64,000 nt of DNA from Pseudomonas sp. RIT-562 (GTDB taxonomy: Bacteria; Pseudomonadota; Gammaproteobacteria; Pseudomonadales; Pseudomonadaceae). The position numbers and the translations under genes were made by a program. The stretch spans positions 1 through 64,000 of the forward strand of contig NZ_JAPJIV010000002.1 of NCBI RefSeq assembly GCF_026241895.1. The letters are read 5' to 3'. Shown here in pieces: positions 57,080 to 64,000 of this stretch (within the stretch, counting starts at the first letter, position 1; the number at the start of each line of letters is the position of its first letter). Below the pieces are notes generated by a model that saw only the letters and a program-made list of their open reading frames with translations, was not told where the DNA came from and did no database searches.

Positions 57080-58270
57080 TTGCCTTTGCGTAGCACTTTC
57101 ACGCGTTTCTTCCAGCTGGAAGCGGCCAGCGGTCTGTTACTGATCGCCGCTGCAGTCCTGGCCCTGATCATCAACAACTCGCCGCTGTCGTGGCTGTACA
57201 CCAGCTTCCTCGACACTCCGGTGGTGGCGCAGATCGGTGCGCTGCAAATCGCCAAGCCGGCGCTGCTTTGGATCAACGACGGCCTGATGGCGCTGTTTTT
57301 CCTGCTGATCGGCCTGGAAGTGAAGCGCGAGGTACTCGACGGCCAGCTGTCGAAACCGTCACAGGTCGTCTTGCCCGGCGCCGCAGCGATTGGCGGCATG
57401 GTCATTCCGGCCCTGGTCTACTGGTTTTTCAACCGGGACAACGCCGCAGCCCTCGATGGCTGGGCCATCCCGATGGCCACCGACATCGCTTTTGCCCTGG
57501 GCGTGCTGGCATTGCTGGGCAAACGTGTACCGGTGTCGCTGAAACTGTTCCTGATGACTTTGGCGATCATCGATGACCTGGGGGCAATCATCGTCATTGC
57601 GATTTTCTACTCCGGCACCTTGTCGACGTTGTCCCTGGCGCTCGCAGGGACCTGCATAGCGGCGCTCATTGCGATGAATCGGCTGGGGGTGGTCAAGCTC
57701 GGGCCCTACATGATCATCGGCCTGATCCTCTGGGTTTGCGTGCTGAAGAGCGGCGTCCACGCCACGCTGGCGGGCGTGACCCTGGCATTCTGCATCCCGC
57801 TGCGCACAAAAAACGCCGAGCCTTCACCGCTGCTGTCCCTCGAACACGCCCTGCATCCGTGGGTGGCCTACGGCATCCTGCCGCTGTTCGCCTTCGCCAA
57901 CGCCGGCCTGTCGCTGAGCGGCGTGACCGTCGAAAGCTTCACCCATCACGTACCAATGGGCATCGCCATCGGCTTGCTGCTGGGCAAGACCGTCGGGGTG
58001 TTCGGCCTGACCTGGCTGGCGGTCAAGATCGGCATTGCCGCCCTGCCCCAGGGGGCCAATTGGGGCCAGGTGCTAGGCGTTGCGATTCTCTGCGGCATCG
58101 GCTTCACCATGAGCCTGTTCGTTGGCTCGCTGGCGTTTGAGCCGGGTGTTAGTGAATACGCAGGAATGGACCGGATGGGTATCTTGACCGGTTCGATCCT
58201 GGCGGCGTTGATTGGTTATGCGGTGACAGCGGCGGCGAGTCGCAAGGGCACCACCACAGCGCGGGCATAA
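57080..58270 (+). CDS. nhaA: Na+/H+ antiporter NhaA
   Basis: A 396-residue sodium/proton antiporter for pH and salt homeostasis. The N-terminal helix [37 protein letters not shown], and the ion-binding double aspartate in [16 protein letters not shown] are all present. The start is probably the TTG at 57080 with GGAGAGAG just upstream; an in-frame GTG at 57044 has no such site. It is a single gene with a terminator after it. Confidence 0.93.
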   Translation: MPLRSTFTRFFQLEAASGLLLIAAAVLALIINNSPLSWLYTSFLDTPVVAQIGALQIAKPALLWINDGLMALFFLLIGLEVKREVLDGQLSKPSQVVLPGAAAIGGMVIPALVYWFFNRDNAAALDGWAIPMATDIAFALGVLALLGKRVPVSLKLFLMTLAIIDDLGAIIVIAIFYSGTLSTLSLALAGTCIAALIAMNRLGVVKLGPYMIIGLILWVCVLKSGVHATLAGVTLAFCIPLRTKNAEPSPLLSLEHALHPWVAYGILPLFAFANAGLSLSGVTVESFTHHVPMGIAIGLLLGKTVGVFGLTWLAVKIGIAALPQGANWGQVLGVAILCGIGFTMSLFVGSLAFEPGVSEYAGMDRMGILTGSILAALIGYAVTAAASRKGTTTARA

Positions 58271-58287
58271 ATCAACTGCTGCAAATG

Positions 58288-58320
58288 AAAAACCCCGACC
58301 AGTCACCTGATCGGGGTTTT
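58288..58320. terminator. Bidirectional terminator, nhaA and slyB-like gene
   Basis: AAAACCCCGA and TCGGGGTTTT pair around CCAGTCACCTGA; T runs on both strands serve the two convergent genes. Confidence 0.88.
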
Positions 58321-58337
58321 CGTTTATCCGGTAACGC

Positions 58338-58802
58338 TTAGTGCGAAACGCGGCTCGTGCCGTCCACTGTGGCGATGCGAACACGTTCGCCGACACGGAA
58401 CACTTCGTTTTCCTGAACCTGTTGTACGTAGGCGCGCATGCTGCCGTCGTCTTCACGAACGGTGATTTCCACGCCCTGGGTGCGGGTCAGGCCTTCTTCG
58501 GTGGCCGAACCCAGCAGGCCGCCGGCAACTGCACCGATCACGGCGGCAACGATACTGCCGCGACCACCACCAATGGCGCTACCGCCTACACCACCGACCA
58601 CAGCACCAGCGGCGCCGCCGATCGGGGTCTTCGTGCCTTCGATTTTTACCGGACGCAGTGCTTCGATGGTGCCCATGCGAATCGTCTGCACGCGACGCGC
58701 TTCGTCACGGGAATAGGAGTCACCGGTCAGGCTCGATTGGCAGCCAGTGAGCAACATCGCCATCGTGGAAAAGGAAGCAACCAACAAAACAGACTTACGC
58801 AT
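58338..58802 (-). CDS. slyB: SlyB-like glycine-zipper lipoprotein
   Basis: A 154-residue outer-membrane lipoprotein: lipobox LLTGC (Cys21), then SRDEARRVQTIRMGTIEALR, a glycine-zipper pair of helices (GGAAGAVVGGVGGSAIGGG), and a C-terminal beta domain (EITVREDDGSMRAYVQQVQ). It matches SlyB of enterobacteria in length and pattern. SlyB stabilises the outer membrane under envelope stress; the role here is inferred. Confidence 0.85.
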   Translation of the reverse strand: MRKSVLLVASFSTMAMLLTGCQSSLTGDSYSRDEARRVQTIRMGTIEALRPVKIEGTKTPIGGAAGAVVGGVGGSAIGGGRGSIVAAVIGAVAGGLLGSATEEGLTRTQGVEITVREDDGSMRAYVQQVQENEVFRVGERVRIATVDGTSRVSH

Positions 58803-58969
58803 AGCATCAACTCCAAAGGACAGGTATTCATTAAACTCCGCAGCATGACGCCTGTCACGGCATCGCCGGGATTAAAGTGGTTTGATTCAGGACATGTACA
58901 GGCGCCCTGCAAATTCACCACACAGTAGCGTCAAATTACGAGATCTGCGCCACCGACCCAAGGATTTTC

Positions 58970-59206
58970 ATGGATTACTTCATCATTGTCGTCACCACTG
59001 CCGCCGGTTTGTACTTCCACTGGTGGTTGTACGTGCGGATCAAACGCTGGATGGACCGTGACCTGGCGTTAGCCCTGGCGGATGGCGACGAAGCGAAAAA
59101 AGCCTTCATGCTCCAGCAACTGGCGAGCGCTAAAGCGCAGGGGATCAAGCGTCGAGACTTGCCGCAGTGGCTCAAGGCCGCTGCGGCGAGCTATCCCGCT
59201 CGGTAG
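58970..59206 (+). CDS. Small membrane-anchored protein of unknown function
   Basis: A 78-residue protein with one N-terminal helix (YFIIVVTTAAGLYFHWWLYV) and a charged helical tail (VRIKRWMDRDLALALADGDE). AAGGA lies before the ATG. It converges on pdxH, with five bases between the two stop codons. No family assigned. Confidence 0.72.
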   Translation: MDYFIIVVTTAAGLYFHWWLYVRIKRWMDRDLALALADGDEAKKAFMLQQLASAKAQGIKRRDLPQWLKAAAASYPAR

Positions 59207-59211
59207 ACTGC

Positions 59212-59859
59212 TCAGGGTGCCAGACGTTCAAGAATCCAGTCAGCGCCCTGCAGGCGGTAGTTGAGGCGATCGTGCAGACGGCTCGGGCGGCCCTGCCAGA
59301 ATTCGATGCGCTCAGGCAACAGCCGGTAACCACCCCAGTGCTCGGGGCAATGCGGCTGGGTATCGCTGAAACGGTGCTCGGTGTTCTTGAGCAGCGCTTC
59401 CAGTTCGGCACGGTCGGCGATCACCCGGCTTTGCGGTGAAGCCCAGGCGCCGAGACGGCTGCCCAACGGCCGGACCTGATAATAGGCGTCTGACTCTTGC
59501 GCAGTCACCTTCACCACCCGCCCCTCGATCCGCACCTGACGCTCCAGTGCCGGCCAGAAGAAGGTCATGGCAGCGAAAGGATTCGCCGCCAGATGCTGTC
59601 CCTTGGCGCTCTCGTAGTTGGTGAAAAACGTGAACCCCTGCTCGTCCAGTCCCTTGAGCAGGAGGATGCGGCAATGCGGTCGCCCGTCCGGATCGACGGT
59701 GGCCAGGGTCATGGCATTGGCTTCCACCGGCGCCTGTTCGGTTTTCACCGCCTCGGCAAACCATTGATGGAACAACCCGAACGGCTCAGCCGGGGCTTGC
59801 GCCTCGGTCAGGCCGTCCCGGGTGTAGTCGCGACGCATATCAGCCAGGCCCTGGGTCAT
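59212..59859 (-). CDS. pdxH: Pyridoxine/pyridoxamine 5'-phosphate oxidase PdxH
   Basis: A 215-residue FMN enzyme that makes pyridoxal 5'-phosphate from PNP or PMP. FMN and substrate motifs [39 protein letters not shown] and the C-terminal [20 protein letters not shown] are all standard. It begins 24 bp after the upstream OmpA-family gene, so the two may be co-transcribed. Confidence 0.94.
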   Translation of the reverse strand: MTQGLADMRRDYTRDGLTEAQAPAEPFGLFHQWFAEAVKTEQAPVEANAMTLATVDPDGRPHCRILLLKGLDEQGFTFFTNYESAKGQHLAANPFAAMTFFWPALERQVRIEGRVVKVTAQESDAYYQVRPLGSRLGAWASPQSRVIADRAELEALLKNTEHRFSDTQPHCPEHWGGYRLLPERIEFWQGRPSRLHDRLNYRLQGADWILERLAP

Positions 59860-59883
59860 GGCGCATTCCTTGTGGTTAACGAA

Positions 59884-61002
59884 TCACTTTTTTGCAGCGT
59901 CAGCCGCCGCGACTTTCTTGTCAGTGGCTGTGGCCTTGGCTTTAGCTGGCGCAGTCTTCTTGGCCGGCGTAGCGGTTTTGGCCGGGGTTTTCTTGGCGGG
60001 TGCCTTAGCAGCAGCTTTCTTGGCCGGGGCTTTTTTCGCGGCCGGTACATCGGCTTTCTTCGCCGCTGGCACTGGTGCGACTGGCGCTACGGCTGGCTTG
60101 GCGTCCTGGGCGGCAACCATACGCACCGGAGCTGGGGCCGGCATGTTGTACTTGCTCAACAAGGCGACCATGGTGTTTTGCGGAGTGACCAGCAGCTCCA
60201 CTCGACGGTTCAAGGCGCGGCCCTCAACACTGTCGTTGGCAGCACGCGGCGCTTCGCTACCCATGCCGCGCAGCATCAGGCGATCGCGCTGCAGGCCGCT
60301 GAGACGGAAAATCGCCGCAACGGCCTGCGCCCGCTCCTGGCTCAACTTGACGTTGGCTGGATTGGCGCCGGAGGTATCGCTGTGGCCGAGTACCAGTACC
60401 GCAGTCTTCGGATCGACTTCGAGAATTTTCGCCACGCGAGTGAACGGGCCGAGGGTGACTGGCAACAGCATGGCCGGACGGTCCGGGTTGAACGAGCCTT
60501 CGACCGGAGCGGTGACTACCAGCACGTTCTCACGGCGCTCAAGTTGCAGGTTGCTGTCCTTGATCGCAGTGCGCAGGCGCGGTTCGTAGTCGTCGAGCCA
60601 GGCTTGAGTGACTTTCGGATCAGGCATCGGTACGGCCTTGGCCACCGGCTGATCCTTACCACCGAACGGCCACCACCATTTGCCACCTGCATCGGCTTCG
60701 GCCTTGGCCACTTCGACAGGTTTGGCTTCAGGCTTCACTTCCGGCTTCTTGTCCAGGACTTCTTCCGAACCGAACGGCCAGTACCATGGGTTGGAGCTCT
60801 CAGCCTTGGCGACCGGTGCACTGGCTGCAGGCTTGAGCGGGGCTGGGGCTGGAGCCGACGCTGGAGACGGCTCTTTCGCCGCCACTTTGTCGGAGGAGCC
60901 GAATGGCCACCAGCTACCGCCATCTGCGTCATTCTGTGGAGTCTGTGCGCAACCGGTTATGGCGAAGCACAGGGCCAGGGCGAAAGTTTTATTGGACGAC
61001 AT
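59884..61002 (-). CDS. OmpA-family lipoprotein with H1-like C-terminal tail
   Basis: A 372-residue protein. The signal peptide ends in ITGC (Cys18). A proline-rich linker carries three copies of a W/Y-W-P-F-G motif (31-35, 74-78, 110-114). The OmpA-like peptidoglycan-binding domain is about 160-275, with LGHSDTSGANPANVKLSQER (the D and R of the family) and GRALNRRVEL. The end (about 310-372) is a Lys/Ala/Pro-rich tail (AKKAPAKKAAAKAPAKK) like histone H1 or AlgP, unusual in an envelope protein. It is likely anchored in the outer membrane and bound to peptidoglycan. Confidence 0.82.
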   Translation of the reverse strand: MSSNKTFALALCFAITGCAQTPQNDADGGSWWPFGSSDKVAAKEPSPASAPAPAPLKPAASAPVAKAESSNPWYWPFGSEEVLDKKPEVKPEAKPVEVAKAEADAGGKWWWPFGGKDQPVAKAVPMPDPKVTQAWLDDYEPRLRTAIKDSNLQLERRENVLVVTAPVEGSFNPDRPAMLLPVTLGPFTRVAKILEVDPKTAVLVLGHSDTSGANPANVKLSQERAQAVAAIFRLSGLQRDRLMLRGMGSEAPRAANDSVEGRALNRRVELLVTPQNTMVALLSKYNMPAPAPVRMVAAQDAKPAVAPVAPVPAAKKADVPAAKKAPAKKAAAKAPAKKTPAKTATPAKKTAPAKAKATATDKKVAAADAAKK

Positions 61003-61073
61003 TGGATATCCACAAAATGAAGTAATAAGTAAATCAGGCCAGGCTGGCCCGCATAAACAGACGCTTTGAAACT

Positions 61074-61110
61074 AAAAAGGCTGTCAGGTTCCGCCCTGGA
61101 AGCCTGACGG
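61074..61110 (-). terminator. Terminator after the EstB-like gene
   Basis: On the minus strand GTCAGGCTTCC and GGAACCTGAC pair (one mismatch or bulge) and run into CTTTTTAG, seven bases after the stop codon of the esterase gene. Confidence 0.75.
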
Positions 61111-61116
61111 CAGGGT

Positions 61117-62262
61117 TTACAGACAAGTGGCCAGTACTCGCACAAGGTTTTGTGCGCGTGGATCCATCAAGACGTACGGCCCCAGTGTATTTGTCACAAA
61201 TCCGAAGGCAACATCGTGTTCCGGGTCAGCAAAACCGATGGAACCGCCGGCACCCGGATGCCCGAACGCGCGAGGGCCGAGGCCATAGGTGGCGTTGGCA
61301 ACGTCCGGTTGATCGAGCATGCAGCCCAGACCGAAACGGGTCCGGGTCAATAGAGTCTTGTCGTCGCCGACACTGTGTTCGCGGGTCAGCTCGTCGAGCA
61401 TCTCGCTTTCGAGCAGGCTGCCGTCCAGCAGGCCGGCGTAGAACCCCGCCAGGCTGCGCGCATTGCCATGGCCATTGGCCGCTGGTTGCTGCATCCGACG
61501 CCACTCCGGCTTGTTGGTGCTGGTCAGGACCGACGGCGGATTGGTGAACGCGCGAGTGCTCATCGCCGTGGGCTCGCGCATCGTCACCTGCAGCAGGCGC
61601 TGGGCTGCGGCATCGCCAGCATTGCCCTTGCCACGGGCAATATGCGCCACCCGATGGAACTCTGCGTCGGCCAGGCCAACATGAAAATCCAGCCCTAACG
61701 GCTTGGCCACTCGCGCCACAATCGATTCCCCGGGGCCCCGACCGTCGGCCCGGCGCAGCAATTCGCCAACCAGCCAGCCATAGGTAATCGCGGCATAACC
61801 ATGCCCGGTCCCCGGTTCCCACCAGGGTGCCTCGGCGGCCAGGGCATCGACCATGATCTGCCAGTCGTAGAGGGCTTGCGGTTCAAGCACCTCGCGCAAG
61901 GCCGGCAAGCCTGCCTGATGGCACAGCAGTTGGCGCAGGGTTACCGATTCCTTGCCCGCCGCAGCGAATTCGGGCCAGTAGCGAGCAACCGGAGCGTCCA
62001 GTTGCAACTTGCCTTCGGCGACCAGTTGCAGGGCAGTAACAGCGGTGAAGGTCTTGGTGCAGGAGAACAGGTTGGCAATGGTGTCGCTGTGCCAGGCCTC
62101 GCTGCCGTCCTTGTCAGCCGTACCGGCCCACAGATCGATAACAGTTTCCCCGCCAACCTGGATACACAATGCTGCACCACGTTCCTGGGGATCGTCGAAC
62201 AACGCCGCGAATGCCTCGCGCACGGCTTCGAACCTGAGCTCGTAATGACCCTGAATCTGCAC
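61117..62262 (-). CDS. EstB-like serine esterase, class C beta-lactamase family
   Basis: A 381-residue cytoplasmic serine hydrolase. The SxxK motif is FSCTKTF (Ser67, Lys70), GHGYAAITYGWLVG supplies the probable tyrosine, and FGHPGAGGSIGFAD is the family's late motif. No signal peptide. EstB and related carboxylesterases have this pattern. The GTG at 62262 has AGGGGA six bases upstream; the frame is open to a TTG at 62268. Substrate unknown. Confidence 0.83.
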   Translation of the reverse strand: MQIQGHYELRFEAVREAFAALFDDPQERGAALCIQVGGETVIDLWAGTADKDGSEAWHSDTIANLFSCTKTFTAVTALQLVAEGKLQLDAPVARYWPEFAAAGKESVTLRQLLCHQAGLPALREVLEPQALYDWQIMVDALAAEAPWWEPGTGHGYAAITYGWLVGELLRRADGRGPGESIVARVAKPLGLDFHVGLADAEFHRVAHIARGKGNAGDAAAQRLLQVTMREPTAMSTRAFTNPPSVLTSTNKPEWRRMQQPAANGHGNARSLAGFYAGLLDGSLLESEMLDELTREHSVGDDKTLLTRTRFGLGCMLDQPDVANATYGLGPRAFGHPGAGGSIGFADPEHDVAFGFVTNTLGPYVLMDPRAQNLVRVLATCL

Positions 62263-62351
62263 CCGCAATTCCCCTGACTCATGCTCTACAAAGTGGCCGC
62301 ATTGTTCCAGCCATTGACGGTTTTGGGAACAGGTGCGGGCTGGGCGGTCGG

Positions 62352-64000
62352 TTACTTCGCGGCTTTGCCGGCCTCGCCCTTGCGTCCACCTTCGGCATCA
62401 TGGCCGGCTTTCTCCACTGCGAGCCGGGCCTTTTCGGCCTCCTTGGCCAGCTGATCGACGGTGGCCAAGTTGCTCTTGCGCACGCTGTCGACAAACCCCT
62501 GGAACGGCAGATCGGTGATCCCCACCAAGCCGAAGTGGCCATTCTCGCCATCCAGCAAACGCCCGGTAACCGGCTGATCCAGGTACTGGAACCAGTGGAC
62601 TCCGACAATCGACGGTTCGCTCAGCGCCTGCTTGAGGAAGTTCGCATAAGCTGGCCCGCGGTCCTCCTCTTTCGCCAGCTGCGTCACGCCGCCCCAGAAC
62701 GGGCCGCGATCAGCCGAGCCGAAGTTGAATTCGCTGATCAGCACCGGTTTGTCCAGGCTTCGCAGTTTCTCGAAGTCATAACCATCCTGGGGTTGCAGCG
62801 TGTACATGTTGAAACTCAACACATCGCAATACTGGGCGCAGGATTCGACCGCTTCCGCTGTGCTGACCGCAAACCGGCCGCCCAGCAACAGCTGATTGGG
62901 CGCGTGCCACTTCAACGAATCGGAGATGGTCTTGAAATAGGTGTCGGCGAATACTTTCTGGAAGTATTTGAAGTCAGCTTCGATCTCGGGGTGCTCCGCG
63001 CTCGGTTGCGGGGGCACGAAACCCGGGTCTTCCATCAATTCCCAGGCCGGCAGGTCGATACCCCAGGCTTTGGACAGGCCAGCCTGGTTGCGATATTTGT
63101 CACGCAGTTGCTTGAGGAATGCACGTTTGGCCGGGACATCAGTGGTCATTTTCAAGGTGCCGTACGCCAGCGCATAACGGGCTTGCGGATCATCGCCGGG
63201 GCCGGCCCATGCCAGTTCGTTGTCGGCGAAATAGCCGATCAGCCATGGATCGTCACGGTGGTCGCGGGCGGCGATGGCCACGGCGCGCTCGGTGGCCATG
63301 GCAAAACGTGGGTCAAATGGGTCGGGCATGCCGCCCCACCAGTCCGTACCTGTGCTGATGCTCGCGTAATCACCAACGATCGACAACGGCACGGTGTACG
63401 GTACCCGCTCGGCATCACCGAGCATCGGCGCGCTCCAATTGCCCACCGTGTTGAAACCCCAGGCCTGCAGGCGATCCAGGGTGTGAGCCGTCCAGCGCTC
63501 GTCGTCGAAGACTTGCGGCGCGCAAGGTAGGGCTGCAGGTTGCTCGGCGGTTTCAGCGTCGGCCTTGGCGGCCTCGGCCACCCCGGCCTTGGTTTCGCTC
63601 GTCACGACGCACGGCTGGCCATACAGACGCTGCAGGTTGGCGCCGTAAAAATCGTACCAGCGTCCGGCGTTGTAGCCGCGCCCTTGGTCTGCACCATTGC
63701 CACCGCGGTTGTCGCCTTCACCGTAATGGTTGGCCAGCGGCTCATCGGGTTTTGGCAGGGACTCGAACATCCACTCGCGACCAGCGACGTAAGTCTGATC
63801 GGCATCCGGGGTCACGGCATTGACGCCAAGGGAGTAAAACGGATGACCTTCAGGCGTGACCAGGTACCAACGGCCCTCGTGCTTCTCGGTGCGGAAAAAG
63901 CCGCTAGCCTTGAATTGCGGTCCTTTGGTCCAGCCGCCGAACTTGTCCAGGGAGGACTTTTCACGCTCCGCCAACCAGGTTTTCAGCTGTTGCTGTTCCT
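62352..64000 (-). CDS. Glycoside hydrolase (clan A-like, agarase-like), partial
   Basis: The 5' end is beyond the right edge; the frame is open through base 64000. The visible 549 codons read as a TIM-barrel enzyme: GRWYLVTPEGHPFYSLGVNA early, then a candidate acid/base in YFADNELAW (around 63220) and a candidate nucleophile in VLISEFNFGSADRG (around 62730), the NE and E positions of clan GH-A. Annotated relatives are usually called beta-agarase or hypothetical; the substrate is unknown. The C-terminus is a charged coiled-coil (AKEAEKARLAVEKAGHDAEG) unlike usual agarases. Confidence 0.7.
   Translation of the reverse strand, partial: EQQQLKTWLAEREKSSLDKFGGWTKGPQFKASGFFRTEKHEGRWYLVTPEGHPFYSLGVNAVTPDADQTYVAGREWMFESLPKPDEPLANHYGEGDNRGGNGADQGRGYNAGRWYDFYGANLQRLYGQPCVVTSETKAGVAEAAKADAETAEQPAALPCAPQVFDDERWTAHTLDRLQAWGFNTVGNWSAPMLGDAERVPYTVPLSIVGDYASISTGTDWWGGMPDPFDPRFAMATERAVAIAARDHRDDPWLIGYFADNELAWAGPGDDPQARYALAYGTLKMTTDVPAKRAFLKQLRDKYRNQAGLSKAWGIDLPAWELMEDPGFVPPQPSAEHPEIEADFKYFQKVFADTYFKTISDSLKWHAPNQLLLGGRFAVSTAEAVESCAQYCDVLSFNMYTLQPQDGYDFEKLRSLDKPVLISEFNFGSADRGPFWGGVTQLAKEEDRGPAYANFLKQALSEPSIVGVHWFQYLDQPVTGRLLDGENGHFGLVGITDLPFQGFVDSVRKSNLATVDQLAKEAEKARLAVEKAGHDAEGGRKGEAGKAAK

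Overview
The window is a 64 kb stretch of chromosome from a fluorescent-type Pseudomonas. Coding regions are GC-rich. It carries the emhRABC (ttgRABC-type) efflux locus next to a protocatechuate/beta-ketoadipate cluster, the bra amino-acid transporter, olsBA, and eight copies of Pseudomonas REP/REPIN palindromes. No rRNA, tRNA, CRISPR array, prophage or complete insertion sequence was seen. Most of it is ordinary core or accessory metabolism.

Layout. 1-7.3 kb: TPM-domain protein and LemA, periplasmic beta-glucosidase BglX, a YceI/cardiolipin synthase-like pair, and a serine hydrolase with a small partner. 7.3-10.6 kb: a short acyl-CoA dehydrogenase-like gene, then olsB-olsA for ornithine lipid and acpH. 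10.7-13.4 kb: an ArsR-type regulator with repeated upstream palindromes, an MFS pump and a XenB-type ene-reductase. 13.5-14.2 kb: an AT-rich orphan gene. 14.4-21.1 kb: emhR diverging from emhABC over a TtgR-like operator. 21.4-33.6 kb: an OprD porin, then on the minus strand pcaR-K-I-J-F-H-G-T-B-D-C. This holds every step from protocatechuate to succinyl-CoA and acetyl-CoA, two transporters and the IclR-type regulator. Three PcaR-box sequences lie before pcaR, pcaK and pcaI. 33.7-37.3 kb: small genes around the phosphate transporter pitA. 37.6-45.8 kb: rapA, an MFS transporter, a MHYT-GGDEF-EAL protein (MucR-like), a beta-hydroxyacid dehydrogenase and a DUF2288 protein. 46.1-51.2 kb: braCDEFG. 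51.3-56.8 kb: a LysR/SDR divergent pair, a lipoprotein, a COG2509-type flavoprotein and a cysteine synthase-like PLP enzyme. 57-64 kb: nhaA, a SlyB-like lipoprotein, pdxH, an OmpA-family lipoprotein with a histone H1-like tail, an EstB-like esterase and a partial glycoside hydrolase.

How it works together. The OprD porin, PcaK and PcaT could bring in aromatic acids or beta-ketoadipate, PcaHG/B/C/D/IJ/F degrade them, and PcaR controls uptake and the lower pathway. EmhABC next door would export toxic hydrophobic compounds. No single locus is clearly a wholly new system. The items that most deserve follow-up are the orphan at 13.5 kb, the repeated palindromes before the ArsR gene, the candidate Pho box before olsBA, the 16-bp palindrome before braC, the leader/micro-ORF region at 33.9-34.1 kb, the 38-codon membrane protein at 36.4 kb, and the one REP pair with reversed layout at 40.5 kb.
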